A DNA stretch of 64,000 nt from Paragordius varius. Taxonomy: Eukaryota > Nematomorpha. Shown piece by piece: positions 29,217 to 53,339 of the stretch (positions are counted from its first letter, which is position 1; every line of letters begins with the position of its first letter). The notes below the pieces were generated by a model, which was given only the letters and a program-made list of their open reading frames with translations, did no database searches and was not told the origin of the DNA. The position numbers and the translations under genes were made by a program. The stretch spans positions 1,426,001 through 1,490,000 of the forward strand of contig OZ176051.1 in the NCBI GenBank assembly GCA_964247055.1. The letters run 5' to 3'.

Positions 29217-29608
29217 AATCATTTGCTTGTGATAAATATGTTCCAGTCACATATACAATTAAATTATTTTATTAAATTACCGTATATTTATTATAATTCT
29301 AAAAATTGGAATTTTGAAGCGTAATATTGCACTTTAATAAATTTTTCTAATGTATTATGATCAATCAAAAAATGAAAATCTAAAGGCTTTGTCGAAAAAA
29401 ATTTAAAAATATGAAATAAAATAATTATATCAAAATTACATAATATTCTGTTTGCAAAATTTTGTTAATTTATAATTTTACAAATATTATTTTATTCTGC
29501 CCCTATTTACTCAGATATTGTGGCTAAATCTTGAATTTCATAACATTCGTTTGTTAGTTTATATTTACCGTCATAAAATATGTGTATTAAACACATTTTT
29601 CATATATA

Positions 29609-30534
29609 CCATTTGCACTTCAAGAGTGTCCTTGAACAGTTTAAGTTGGTCCTTGAACATTTCAAGTTGGTCCTTTGACTTTTTTGTTTGTTTTTTTAAC
29701 TTTTTTTATCAATCAAATCGTAAATAATTCATCTATTTACGCTTTTCAAATGTGGTGCTTTCGGAAAATATTGAGAATCTCCTGTAGAGCCCACATCTCC
29801 AATTCTTATATCCTCAACCTCATCAAACCCGAATTTTTACTTCACGATTTAAACAGCTAAAATATCTGGGTCACATGCTGCGATCCAACTCGCTAGAAAA
29901 AAGCATACTTTTTGGGTTGGTAGATGGCACCCGCAGAAGGGGCCGACCCAAAAAGCGGTGGATCGACATGCTTAAATCAATAATACCGAACTTTTCCTCA
30001 ATTGTTGAGAGAATCACAGGATCGTCAAAAATGGAGAACATTAATTTATGCGAAAGCCAAGAGTCACTACATGGCTAGCTTATAATACACACACAATTGT
30101 TTTTAACCTATTTTCTATTATTTAACATAAATTTTAAATCGATATCAACTTTTAAACTTTGAGAAACTGTTTATTTTTATTGATTTCTTAAAATAATTTT
30201 AGATATTTATAAGAACACGAAATCAAAAAATATATAAGTTTTCTGGGTTATTAATTAAAATTTTTCATTTTAAAAGTTAATAATTTTGTTCAATTGAAAA
30301 TAGTTTGAAGCAAAAAAGTGGTTTTCCAATAGAATTTTTTATTTTTAAATAAATAAATATATAATAAATAAAAAAAATTAGGTTAATAAATAATTAAATA
30401 AAAAAATAAATGCGAAAATTATGGATAAACCAAAATTTATAAATTTTAAGTTCAACTTGAAGTGTTCAAGGACCAACTTGAAATGTTTAAACACCAACTT
30501 GAAGTGTTCAAGGACCAACTTGAACTGTTCAAGA
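29609..30534 (+). mobile_element. MITE family 1, copy B, carrying a LINE tail
   Basis: It begins CCATTTGCACTTCAAGAG next to TA, followed by inward units of TTAAGTTGGTCCTTGAAC type; its right side at 30450-30534 has the opposite units (AAGGACCAACTTGAA). The interior matches copy C (30535-31090), for example ATATAAGTTTTCTGGGTTAT and GAAGCAAAAAAGTGGTTTT. About 345 bp of unrelated LINE sequence (29740-30080) interrupts it. Its own right terminus is missing where copy C begins. Confidence 0.8.
29740..30080 (+). mobile_element. LINE 3' end (RTE-like reverse transcriptase tail)
   Basis: The first frame reads MWCFRKILRISCRAHISNSY, the second LKYLGHMLRSNSLEKSI and then TRRRGRPKKRWIDML. This is the conserved C-terminal tail of many non-LTR retrotransposons (compare FLGHVLR...RRRGRQRMRWLD in RTE/BovB). 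A frameshift near 29845 separates the two parts, and the rest of the element is absent, as expected of a 5'-truncated insertion. It splits MITE copy B. Confidence 0.8.
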
Positions 30535-31090
30535 CCATTTGGATTTCAAGAGTGTCCTTGAAAAGTTGGTCCTTTGACTTTTTTGTTTTGTTTTAAAATT
30601 TTATCAATCAAATCATTTATCTATTTTATGATTTTGACCTTTCAATTGGTTAACATAATTTTAAATTAATATCAAAATAATTGAGAAACTGTGTCTGTTT
30701 TAATTTCTCAAAAATATTTTATATTTATATGATTTTAACACCTAATAAAAATATATAAGTTTTCTGGGTTATTATTTACACTTTTTATTAAATGCAAAAG
30801 TTAATAATTTTGTTAAATTGGAAAAAATTAGTTTGAAGCAAAAAAGTGGTTTTTAATTAAAAATTTTTATTTTTAAATGAATAAAAATATAATAAATAAA
30901 TAAAATTAGGTTAAAAAATAAAAAAAATGCAAAAATTATGGTTATTTTAAAATTTAAAAATTTTAAGGACCAACTTGAACTGTTCAAGGACCAACACTGT
31001 TCAAGGACCAACTTAAAATGTTCATGTACCAATTTGAAATGTTCAAGGACCATCTTGAAGTGTTGAAGGACACTTTTGAAGTGCAAATGG
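30535..31090 (+). mobile_element. MITE family 1, copy C
   Basis: It begins CCATTTGGATTTCAAGAG and ends CTTTTGAAGTGCAAATGG followed by TA. The right end carries about five imperfect units of GTTCAAGGACCAACTTGAA type (30964-31075). The interior aligns with copy B without the LINE insertion, so it shows the uninterrupted form. No protein is encoded. Confidence 0.8.
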
Positions 31091-31099
31091 TATATTTTT

Positions 31100-31689
31100 T
31101 TGGTAAAGCTAAATTATTCAAAAATTTTCATTTAAATATATGCCATATCTCAAAACCAAAACAATACAATTCTAAAATTTCAATTTTTAGATTCGAAAGT
31201 CTCAATTCAATCATGCTAAACATTTCTTTCACCTTAAATAATCACCAAAAAATGTTAAAGGACCGATTAAATTATTTTTCTTGTTTCAAAGGCCATTCAC
31301 CGTATAATACCAAAAATATTGCATAGCTATCTGACATATGTTTTTAGCTTAAATAGGTACATAAAGAAATAAAATGTATAATTCCTCATAAAAATCCACT
31401 TTTGGGGCCAAATGCGTTCGCGATTTAAGCACCACTGGAATATATGCTCAACTTTAACTTAAAAAAAGCAAACTTTAAATAAAAATTCTGAGGTGATATC
31501 TTAAGCTTTATCGAATTATATATAAAAATATTTTTATATTATCTTAAAGCGTATTTTACCGTTTCTCCTATTCTTAAAATATAATGACATATATTACAAC
31601 AAAATAAAATTTGCCAAAATTTAATTTTGAAACAAATTATATAAATTATCTTTTTTGATAACCTAATCTAGGTATTTAATATTTTTATC
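31100..31689. other. Intergenic, nothing recognised
   Basis: AT-rich; the plus-strand open frame that crosses 31100-31326 starts within the MITE and has no recognisable family. Confidence 0.4.
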
Positions 31690-32205
31690 GCTCTATCTCT
31701 GCATTTTTGCGATATGTAACATTCAAATTGGGGTCGTTGGATGGCCTGTATAAAAGTAAATACTTTTAAAATTATAGCAAAAGTTTGCACTTATATAACA
31801 CTAATAAACAGAAACTTAAAAAAAATAATTCAAAACTCATTTTATGTTAAAACCCAAAGATATAATTTAGTAAACATGACATAAGTGCATTAGCTAAATT
31901 TAATAAACCGCTTTTTTTGTTTCTACTAATGATAGAAGTGATTATAGAAATTTAGCTTTAATTTTAGCTATAAATCAAATAAACACGAGTTTGTTATAAT
32001 GTTGTAAAACAAAAATCGCGAAGTAATTTGAAAAGGAACTATTTTTCACTAAATTTCATCTAAATTTTCAGTATATTAATATAATTTTTATCAGAGTAAA
32101 AGCATAAATGACCGTTTCTTTCAGTATTTTTTTAAAAAGATAAACTTAAGTATAGTCAGGATACTTAGATACCTTCGAATCGAAGTGTTAAAGGGAAATA
32201 TTTAT
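31690..32205 (+). repeat. Dispersed repeat, copy 1 (pair with 36490-37115)
   Basis: It shares a chain of blocks with 36490-37115: ATTCAAATTGGG, ACACTTATATAACA, TAGTAAACATGACA/TAGTCAACGTGACA, CGAAGTA, ATATAATTTTTAT and GACCGTTTC-TTCAGTA, ending at AAGTGTTAA. Copy 2 has rough inverted ends around AACACTT and ATTCAAATTGGG, so a MITE is possible. It encodes nothing. Confidence 0.6.
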
Positions 32206-32605
32206 TTTAGAAACGGACAAACGATATTTGGAACCATTTTACTTTTCAAATTTAATTTATGATATAATGATACTTTTGAAGCATATAACCCTTACCAAAA
32301 AAATATAGTATAATGTGCGCTAAGTTTGCCAATTTTCGATATGGAGCATTTACCACAAAAGTGGTTCCCAAATCTATCGAAGGCCTAAAACTAAGCATGA
32401 TTATTCTGATACATTATAGGAATATATATACTTCATTAGAGAATTTTTCATACCCCCAATTTTTCGGTTTTTATTACATTGAAACTTAAAATTATACTGA
32501 TTAAAAAATAAATAATAGACAAATATTTTTATAAAAGACAACCATACTCTTTTAAAACTGATAATTCCTACATAAACTCTATAATAAATAATTTAAAATA
32601 TTTAA

Positions 32606-32670
32606 TACTAGCGTAAATCTCGTACTGCTACGCAGCCCGAGGAACTTCGGACTTCTTGAAGAGGGGTGAG
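32606..32670 (+). repeat. GC-rich repeat-boundary segment, copy 2
   Basis: Contains AGCGTAAATCTCGTACTGCT, then ACGCAGCCCGAGGAACTTCG; the inverse counterpart is at 1741-1800. It precedes the satellite that starts near 32815. Confidence 0.7.
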
Positions 32671-32814
32671 GGGTACTATCCGAAAAAAGTTAATAAAATT
32701 GTGAACCATATATGTGGATTATTTCGAAACACTATTTAGTTAGGATCTCTTAGGATTTTCAAAACGGTGCTTTATAGAATATTCAAAACTGTGCATTCAC
32801 CTAATATATTGTTT

Positions 32815-34560
32815 ACTGGTGTCAAGGCCCCAAATTGACGGCTAACGGAAAAAACGGCCATACTATAATTTTTTACCTTTTTATGGGTATTATTTAAAGC
32901 CTTTGAACTCGTATGGCTTCTTAAATTTTTTTTAAATTACTCCAAAACCACGCCATTTTTGTATGACATCTCAGTTTTAAACCAACAGACACTTACCCAT
33001 AGACCTATATGAAAAAACGCTGAGTTAAATTCTTTGCCACAGGGCATAAATTTCATTTCTGATACCATCGTCCCATGGGTTATTCGAAAAAATACCTCAA
33101 CACTAAATAATCGTTTTATGATGGCGTATTTTTAGGACATAAAGGCCCCAAATTAACGGCTAATAAAAAAACGCTTGACCTTAATTTTTACCTAGTTATG
33201 GGTAACATTTCAATCTTTTTATGAGCTCATATGGCTTCATTAGCTCCAAAACAACTCAATTTTATATAGTGGCTCAGTTTTTGGCGGGGATCTCCTTACC
33301 AGGGCAAGTGTAAATAAAGCTTTAAGCAAAATTTTGCTCTTTTATGGGGAATATCTGGAATTATCATGGATTCTATATGTTCCTATAAGTTCTTGGAAAT
33401 ATTACTTCAAAACTAAAAAATGTTTCATGGCGGCGCATTTTTCAGGGCGTAAAACTGTACTTAGCGACGTATTAAAATAACCCCTTATACTAAAAAATAT
33501 GTTTTTAAGGGGTAATAAATATTTTAGGCCCTTATTGAACTCACTTAGTCTCATAGGTTTTTTGAAATTTGGCTCCAAATGCATGCTGTATCGATATGGT
33601 GACACAGTTTTACATGGGCAGCCCCCTAATCAGAGGCGAAACAAAAAAACGCTCGATTTAAATTTTTGCCTTGATTCGGGTAATACCTGGAATCATGATT
33701 GATTCCATATGCTCTCGTGGGATTTTCGAAAAATGGCTAAAACCAAAAAGTCATTCTATGGTGGCGCAGGGCCTAATTAAGAGGTAATTTTATAAAACCG
33801 CTCTACTTAAATTTTTGCCACGGGTAATATTTAAGCCATTATTGATAATATGGCCTGATAAGTTTTCTAAAATTTGCCTCCAAAGTCACGCTGTATCGAT
33901 ATGGTGGCTCAGTTACGGGCGGGTAGCCCCCTACCCAGAGGCCAGTATAAAAAAGACGTTCGAAATTTTTGCCTTTATAGAGGAATACCTGGAAGTATCA
34001 TTCATTCCATATGTTCTCAATGGTTTTTGGAAAAATTAAAAACAAAAAGTCGTTTTATGTTGGTGCATTTTTCAGGGCCTAATTAAGGGGTAATTTAAAA
34101 AAACCGCTCGGCTTAAATTTTTGCATTTTTACGGGTAATATTTCAGGCCCTTATCAAACTTGTATGGCCTGGTAAATTTTCAAAATTAACTCCGAAACGC
34201 AATTTCGATATGGTGGCTGATTTTAGACGGGTAGGTATCTACCTAGACGCTGATACAAAAAAGCGCTTGATTAGAGTTTTTGCCTTTTTACGGAGATTAC
34301 TTGGAATTATGATTGATTCCATATCCTCTCGTTAGTTTTTGGAAAGATTGCCTCAAAACTGCAAAATCATTCTATGGTGGTGCATTTTTCAGAGCGCGAA
34401 GGGCCTATTAACGACTCACTTAAAAAACCGCACGACCCAAATTTATGCCTTGTTACGGGTATTAAGCACTTATTGAGCTCATATAGCCTAATAGGTTTTC
34501 TGAAATTTATATTTCAAGAAAAAATTGGTTATTTAACAAATTTTTTAGTAGGATTTATCA
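32815..34560 (+). repeat. ~310-bp satellite, five to six tandem monomers
   Basis: Repeating landmarks are GGCCCCAAATTGACGG-type sequence near 32824, 33142, 33446, 33767, 34073 and 34395 (spacing 304-331 bp). Each is followed by TTTTTGCC-TTTACGGGTAATATTT, then CTCATATGGC-T-AT-GTTTT, then ATGGTGGC. Monomers are diverged, so the array is old. Short open frames here cross monomers and are not genes. Confidence 0.8.
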
Positions 34561-34715
34561 AAAACTTTTGCCCCCGATTTAATTTAAACTTTAGATATAT
34601 AGCGAAGTATTTTATATCATAGCGCAATAGACTGAATCATATTAGTTCAAAATTTTTAACATATAAATAAGTATGCAGAACTAATTTAATAATCAAATAA
34701 ATTATAGGGTTCCAT

Positions 34716-36127
34716 CAGTGGCGTAGCTGGGAAGGGGGGGGGCTGATTCATCAGGTGCCATAGTTAAAGGGCGCCGGATTTTTCAAAAAAATTTAATTTA
34801 TTTTAAAAAAATAAGAATTTAAAAGTTATTATATTTTAAATATTAAATTAAAAAAAGATCACCCATTTTTGAGTGGTCATGACCTTCTATCTTGATCAAA
34901 ACTCTCTTTATAAGTATTATTTTAAATCTACTGTTTCATATCCTCATATATTATATCCATTTATCTTTAAGTGCCTACCTTTCTTAACCTCAGTTCATAT
35001 CATTACGTAACCTACCTTAAAATATCTGATCAAAATGACCAACATATACAAGGATAAGATTATTATTAATTATATGTTAATTTTCTTTCAAATTATGTAT
35101 ATATATATTTATGCTAGAATTCTTTCAATTAAAATTGATATTATAGGAAAGAGCAGATTTTAAAATTGTTGTTATTTTTTCTTTCCCAATTTAAGGCAAG
35201 GTATAGGATCTACATCTGTATACGTTATGTCTCCTTTTTCTTTTTTGTCACCACTGAAATATAATCTCGAAGGAAAGGATAGGATAATAGTTCAAATAAA
35301 AAGAATTATTATTTATTTAAATTATTATTATCCGGAATGCCTAAACATAGCGGTTTTCAAAATAAAAAACGAATATTTAAATAAAATTATACCGCACAAA
35401 AATTAAGAGAATGGATGCAATCATATTTGCATCCTAATAATAATAACAGCGATTCAACTTTAATGCCAAATAACGGCAGCCCTATAATTTCAGATAATTG
35501 TTATCCGACAACAATACCTTCTGATACTAACATTTTAACAACAACTCTCCCCAACAACGGGCCGGCAATAATTTTTGAGAATCATAATATAATAAAACCT
35601 CTTAGCAACGGCGCCACGATATTTTTCGACAATACGCATACAATAGAGGACGTTAATAATAATATTACGATAAAGAAATAAATGTGGATTATATATATAA
35701 TTTTTTATATTTATGTCTAAGGATGCAGTAAATTGTTATTAAACTTTTTTGCATTTTTTTAAGTTTTTAAGACCTAAGAATTGCTATTTTTTTCGGACGC
35801 AAGCCATTATTCAAAAAAATTTTAGTCGGGCCACGCTTATGGAGTTTGAATCTGCTTTTATATAACATCTATATTTAATTAAGTCGAACTTTTCGCGCAG
35901 AAACTAATATTATTTTTTATTACTGATACATTTGCTAAGCAAACCGAGGTTTTCGAAGCAAGGGGTTGAATGTGCATCTTTTTTTCACGCGTTTCTGTTT
36001 TTGACGAGACACATTTCATCCCGCTCAAGGTTTAAATTTATTTTTCAAAATGCAAGGGGTTGAGTGGAGGGCGAGGGGGTGCCCTCACCAAATGCACGCA
36101 GCACCAAAAATGCAAACTACGCCTCTG
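34716..36127 (+). mobile_element. hAT-like element with short Asn/Thr-rich frame
   Basis: The 1412-bp element starts CAGTGGCGTAGCTGGGAAGG and ends with the inverted match CAAACTACGCCTCTG; CAGTGGCGTAGC termini and G-rich subterminal DNA are typical of hAT (Tip100-like) elements. The flanking octamers GGTTCCAT and TGTCACAT agree at 5 of 8 positions, consistent with a worn 8-bp duplication. No transposase is visible. One open frame, 35415-35681 (88 aa), is rich in Asn, Thr and Pro; just upstream lies an in-frame-interrupted TAQKLREWMQSYLHP. Confidence 0.7.
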
Positions 36128-36147
36128 TGTCACATTAGTATAAAATA

Positions 36148-36455
36148 AAAAGAAATATTTGAAAAAACTTTTGGTTTGCTTTTTTATTAAAAATCTATAT
36201 TACTAATAATTATAGTTGATAGTAAAATGTATAGTTCTAACTGTAAATTTTAGTACAAAATGGTTAGAAAAAAACGAGAATGCATTAATCTTTTTTTCTA
36301 ATCTTTGTAAAGTTAAAATTATAAGCCTTTCAAAGAAATCTATTAATATTAATGAGATGGTAATTTAAAATACGAAAATAAACTGTTTTAAATGACATGA
36401 AAGCAATAAATAAGTTTAATAAAAAAAATGTGTTTTTTTAGACATTCATTGCATG
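36148..36455 (-). mobile_element. CACTA-like element, copy 3, partial
   Basis: Read on the minus strand it matches the inner part of copies 1 and 2: GAATGTC, GAGATGGTAATTT as its inverse, and AGCAAACCAAAAG near 36165. The termini are missing and divergence is higher, so it is an older fragment. A short further match may lie at 37190-37215, beyond the dispersed repeat at 36490-37115, which suggests the latter inserted into it. Confidence 0.55.
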
Positions 36456-36489
36456 GACACAAAGTATGAGCTACTTTGATGCATCCGTT

Positions 36490-37115
36490 TTAATAATATA
36501 TTTATTGACAAAAACGCTCTGTCGCTTCCTTTAACACTTGGATACAACACATTCATTTTAGTCCTTCGATTCAAATTGGGTAGGTGGATACCCCGGGCTT
36601 GTTTAAAATTAAATTCTTTAAAAAATATGGAAGGAATCGAAACCATTACAAAATTTTACACTTATATAACATTAATACGAAATATAAAATTTTATTAAAA
36701 AATACTTGATATTACTTATTTTAAGCTAAAACCGATAGGTAAAAATTTAGTCAACGTGACAAGTGATCAATTGTTAAATCTAAAAATAATACAAAATAAA
36801 CCACTTTTTCTATTTCCAATGTTAGATGTAATTTAAATAAAAAATTTGCTTCAAAATTACCCTTGAAATTATATGAAGACGATATTTTGCTAAAATTTTG
36901 TAAAATCAAAATGGCGTCGAAGTAGTTTGACATGTAACTTTTTTTTCAAAACAAAATTTTATTTAAATATTTTGGCATATTCATATAATTTTTATTAGGA
37001 TAGAAGTATAAATTTAAATTGGGACCGTTTCCTTCAGTAATTTTTTAAAAAATCTAAGTTAAATTTAGTCTGGGGTATTTAGAGACCCAAATTTGAATCA
37101 AAGTGTTAATATTAA
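36490..37115 (+). repeat. Dispersed repeat, copy 2
   Basis: Counterpart of 31690-32205, with the block order given there. It seems to interrupt CACTA-like copy 3. It contains no coding signal. Confidence 0.55.
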
Positions 37116-37215
37116 ATTTCGATGTAAGACATATTAATATACATTTTTTGAGCGTTTATTACTGTTTTTAATATTATATTATAAAGACTGTTAGATTTTC
37201 AAAGAAAAATATTTT

Positions 37216-38075
37216 TTATAATAAAGTTTGAAAAGGTACATAATAATTATAAAAAAAATGTAAAAAATTCTTAGGTAGAATCATAGTTTAATTTAGATTT
37301 GCTGTTAAAATGATAGAACAGAAAATGCAAATTCGAGAAATTTAATAATTAAACATATATTTAAATAAAATTTAAAAATTTGTCTGGAAAAGCGCAAATT
37401 AGTGCCTTTTTTTAAAATGTAGTTATCTTAAAATCACAAGGCCGATTGCGCCATAAGCATTAAGATATGCTAGATAATGCAATAAAAAATTCGCCAGATT
37501 TGGGTAAAATATTTTAAAAAAATAGAATATATAATCAAGGTTAAATGAAAACAAAAAAATTATTTAATTAAAATCTATCAAATTATATAAAAAGGTTTAT
37601 TTAAATTATCTTAAAGCGTATTATGCTGTTGACGCCATGCCTGAAATTGCCAAGAAATACGCTTAAACAAGATATTTTCGATTTCGGAACCCATAGTTCA
37701 TGCTATAATAAATGTTATTTTTTGGAAAACCATTTAATTTCTACCAAATTTATTGATATTATAGGAACTAATTTTAGAAGGCCAACAAGTACTATAATTC
37801 TGATTTATTCTCTTCCATATATAATTCATCATTGTTTTTTTATTACCCCCCGATTTTGTGCACAAAGTTTTGGTAAAAACTTTTTAAGACCCTAAAATTC
37901 GCAATTTTTTATTATAAAAACCTAAAAACTTTGGTTCACCAATTATTTGATAAATATAAATATTTGCAAATTTGGATTTGTTTTTACATTTTTAATTTCA
38001 CTTGTGTTGAGTATCAATGTTATTCCAATGTGTATTCGTGAACGTATAGAAAATGCAGATTGGTATTGTTAAAAT
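37216..38075. other. Upstream flank of PAK, nothing recognised
   Basis: AT-rich. The plus-strand open frame at 37623-37895 has no recognisable family. Confidence 0.4.
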
Positions 38076-45200
<7,125 letters not shown>

Positions 45201-46057
45201 TTTAACCATCTAATTTCTTCATACATTCCTTTTTATATTCGTAAAATTGCTTTTTTTTAACTTTTATTATTGGTATGCATTTATATTTTTTAAAACCTTT
45301 ATTTTGTGATATATAACACGTCTCACAACATACCCTTGTTTATAAATACACAATTTGACATTCATTCTATGCATTTTAACATACATTAGTAATATATTAT
45401 TTGTGATTTTCTTGTGAAATGACCAAAATTCCCAGTACAATTTTACTACTTATTATTTGACAATTTATAAATATCGCTTGACCAGTATTTTAAATTAATT
45501 ATGCATATGTTTTGTATGTTTTGCACATTTTTATGATAGCTTTAAATTGATTATTTCGTTTTTTAACTTTTATGACTACTTACCTAATACAACATTTTTG
45601 TACCAAATTTACATTAGTTTTTAATTATTTGCATTTTATATTCCAGACAATATTTATATTTATTTAGGATTGTGTGTTTCCTAATAATAAATTTTTTTTA
45701 TCTTAAAATTTGGTTAAAATTTTACTTTGTTCGTTTGAAACATAGGGTCGCATTTTTGTATCAAACTTTCGAATAGATGAACAATCATCAATCTTTTATT
45801 AAATTTAAAACAAAACTGGTGAATGTAAACACAATATAATAATAATTTTCAAGTTTGCCATCGGATAGACTTATTGACAAAATTTGTTAAAGGAATATCA
45901 ATTACTGAAATTTTGTGCGCAATTTTTGAAGATTATGGCATTTCAAATTTTTTGCGTGCTACGTTGTTGGACTGGTTTAAAGAAAACAACATAGATTCCT
46001 AATTATATAAGAAGGATAATTAAAAAATACTAATTAGAGGTTATATCTAAAGGTATA
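45201..46057. other. PAK 3' flank, nothing recognised
   Basis: AT-rich convergent intergenic DNA with several possible AATAAA-type signals. A short plus-strand open stretch near 45850-45990 has no recognised family. Confidence 0.4.
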
Positions 46058-47304
46058 CCATTTTACAGTCAAAATAAACGTTTTCCCAATCAATCGAAAC
46101 ATTTTCCCAACCAATCCAAACGTTTTCCCTGTCAATCGAAATATTTTCCCAGTCAATAAAAACGTTTTCCCAATCAATAAAAACGTTTTCCCAGTCAATA
46201 AAAACGGTTTTATTTTTGATGATAAATATCAAAACAAGATATAAAAAGAACTTTTAACCATTATCAGCGTAATATTAAGATATTATTTTTTAAAAAAACA
46301 CAATTGTTGAATGACAATTTTTCTAATTATATTCCAGTTCACAATCATTAATGACTTATTCTTTAAAAGTTATATCTTTTGTAATTTGAATATTTTTAAG
46401 AAAATAATTAATCATTTTTTATTTTATCGATGGTTCGTAATATTCGGGGCTTATAAAATATATAGTGGATGAAATAATAAAATTTATAAAAATATACCAT
46501 TTTTATCTCAAATTGGTCATTTAACGCTTCAAAACACTTTTTAAACATGTCCATAAAAATACTGTCGGAAAATAATATCTAAAAAAAATTTTAGTAGATA
46601 AAAATGTTTTTGTTTTAAAAATATTTAATAAATATGGATATTCCTACAAGGGCTTTGCGGGCCGAATTTTGACTCAAAAAGCACGGCGTTCCGCGTTCGA
46701 ATAAATACATTCATAAATAATTTTTCGATTAGACATAAGACTGTAAAATACAAACACAATATAACATTTTTTTAATTCATTTCCAATTTAATAGACTCAT
46801 TCAGAATAATTGCGTAAGAAATATGAATATTACTAAGATATGTGGGCATATTTTGCACATGGATTTCCAAATTTTTCGCGGGCCGCTGGACCAATAAATA
46901 TTATATTAAGGTAAAATACATGTTTAAGATCTAATATGAAGTTTTTAATGACCATTAAGATAAAATGGTATGTTTTTATGAATTTTATTATTTGATCCGT
47001 AACTATAGATTTTATAGTTAACCGCAAATATTAATGCGAAGCATTAATACAATAAAAAATATCAAATTCCAAAAAATATAACTTTTAAAGAATAAGTCAT
47101 TAATGATTTTGCACTGAAAACTTGGAAAATTGTCATTCATTAATTGTATTTTTACAAAAAATAATATCCTAATATTACGCTGATAATGGTTAAAAGTTAT
47201 TTTTATATTTTGTTTTAATATTTATCATCAAAAATAAAACCGTTTTGATTGACTGGGAAAATGTTTCGATTGACTGGGAAAACGTTTTTTTGACTGGGAA
47301 ATGG
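46058..47304. mobile_element. Fold-back element, family 3, copy F (~1.25 kb)
   Basis: It begins CCATTTTACAGTCAA and ends GGGAAATGG, with TA on both sides. The left arm carries about six 21-bp units of AAACGTTTTCCCAGTCAAT type (46076-46208); the right arm has about three inverse units (47245-47300). Beyond the units the arms stay inverted repeats to about 46400 and back to about 47045: for example AACTTTTAACCATTATCAGC on the left answers GCTGATAATGGTTAAAAGTT on the right. The central ~640 bp contain hAT-like pieces (46640-46900). The minus-strand frame in the left arm, with repeated FIDWENV, only reflects the 21-bp unit. Confidence 0.85.
46640..46900 (-). mobile_element. hAT-like MITE remnant inside the fold-back loop
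   Basis: Contains GGGCTTTGCGGGCCGAATTT and CGCGGGCCGCTGGACC, plus blocks (ATAAGACTGTAAAATACAAA and CACAATATAACATTTTTTT) that are inverse to 42590-42650. It is diverged and lacks clear ends. Confidence 0.5.
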
Positions 47305-47742
47305 TATATATATAGAGTCGGATTAAAATCATGGTTGAAAACATTACGTCATAATAACTAGCAAAATTAATATAATATAAAATACTTCAATTATAGATTT
47401 ATATTATTTATTAGTATATAATAATTTTATTTTTAAATTGTCTTTTCTTTAGTAGGGGAAAAGATAATTCATATTTATTTGCAATTTTTTTGATCACATG
47501 CGTATTATATTACTTTATTATATAATGACATGAATTATTATTAAACTTTAAATAAGAATAATTTAAATATAATAATTATACATTACATATATATTTATAT
47601 ACTATTGATAGTAGGGAGCAACAGATTGTATAATTATGAATTTGCGTAAAATTACTTTATTTTAATTAACTTTTCATTTGTGACATTTAAGAGTTTGAGA
47701 ATATATGATGAATTTACAGTTCTCTAGCAACGTTCCAATTTA

Positions 47743-47955
47743 CAGTAAAAATTAAACTCATATAAAGACAAAACATAAAAAGTAAAAGATAAAGTTTTAT
47801 GTAGAAAACCTTATCGTAATAATAAGAAAATTGAGATGTGGATTGGTAACACACTCAATTCTATATTCCACAATTATCCTATGAGTTATAATTACTAAAG
47901 ATATATTTGTCTTTTACTTTTGATATTTTGTTTTAATTAATTTAAATTTTGACTG
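47743..47955. mobile_element. MITE, relative of 41131-41377
   Basis: It starts CAGTAAAAATTAAACTCATA and ends ATTTTGACTG, with loose inverted ends (AAAGACAAAACAT against ATATTTGTCTTTTAC). The middle shares GAGATGTGGATTGGTAACAC and ACTCAATT with the repeat that fills the ERK intron at 50428-50864. Confidence 0.6.
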
Positions 47956-48008
47956 CATTTAAAGGGCGGGTGTATGTATGTGTAGGTGTTAATACGATAT
48001 TACACAAT

Positions 48009-52713
<4,705 letters not shown>

Positions 52714-53339
52714 ACTAAGCCTGCATATGGTTAATTATGATTTGTGTATTTGCCAATGACTAACTCGTAAATGTGGTAAAAATTAGATCTCCATAAAATT
52801 AAAATTATTTTTCTAAGTATCAGGCATATCTCCTATTTCGTATGTCTGCTGTACTATTTATATCTTTATTTATAATCGGTATTTTAGACATGCGATTTTA
52901 TAACATAAATTTTTTAGTTTTTAAAATATTTTCTGGAATCGCCCTTAGCATATAATTACCCCGAGGTTACTAAGACATTTATAAAATTAATAATTGCTGA
53001 AATATTTGCCAAAATCAAAATTTACATATAATTGCTAAAAATTAATATTGATCAAAATTTAAATCGATTAACTTTAAATGCAAAAAATTATGTTTCGACG
53101 CCTTTCGATCAATTCTAATTAAAATGTTTTTTGATATTTTAAACTTTATTAAAGATTGTAGAAACAAAATGTTTAAATTAAAAAGCGATTGTTATATTTA
53201 GGTTTGATAACTATATTTCCAAAAAAAATTTATTATATTTTGGGGATTTAATTTTTTTCTTGTAGGAAGATAAAAACTAGATAGAAATACTTATTTACAT
53301 TAACACAGAATAAGCATATTAAATTAAAATTTGATTTTT
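52714..53339. other. ERK upstream flank, nothing recognised
   Basis: AT-rich; it must include the ERK promoter, but no motif stands out. Confidence 0.4.

Noticed and set aside
46047-46232. Minus-strand open frame with repeated FIDWENV motif, looking like a repeat protein
   Set aside because: It is only the 21-bp tandem unit of the fold-back arm read in frame (21 is a multiple of three); it has no start context and no homologous protein.
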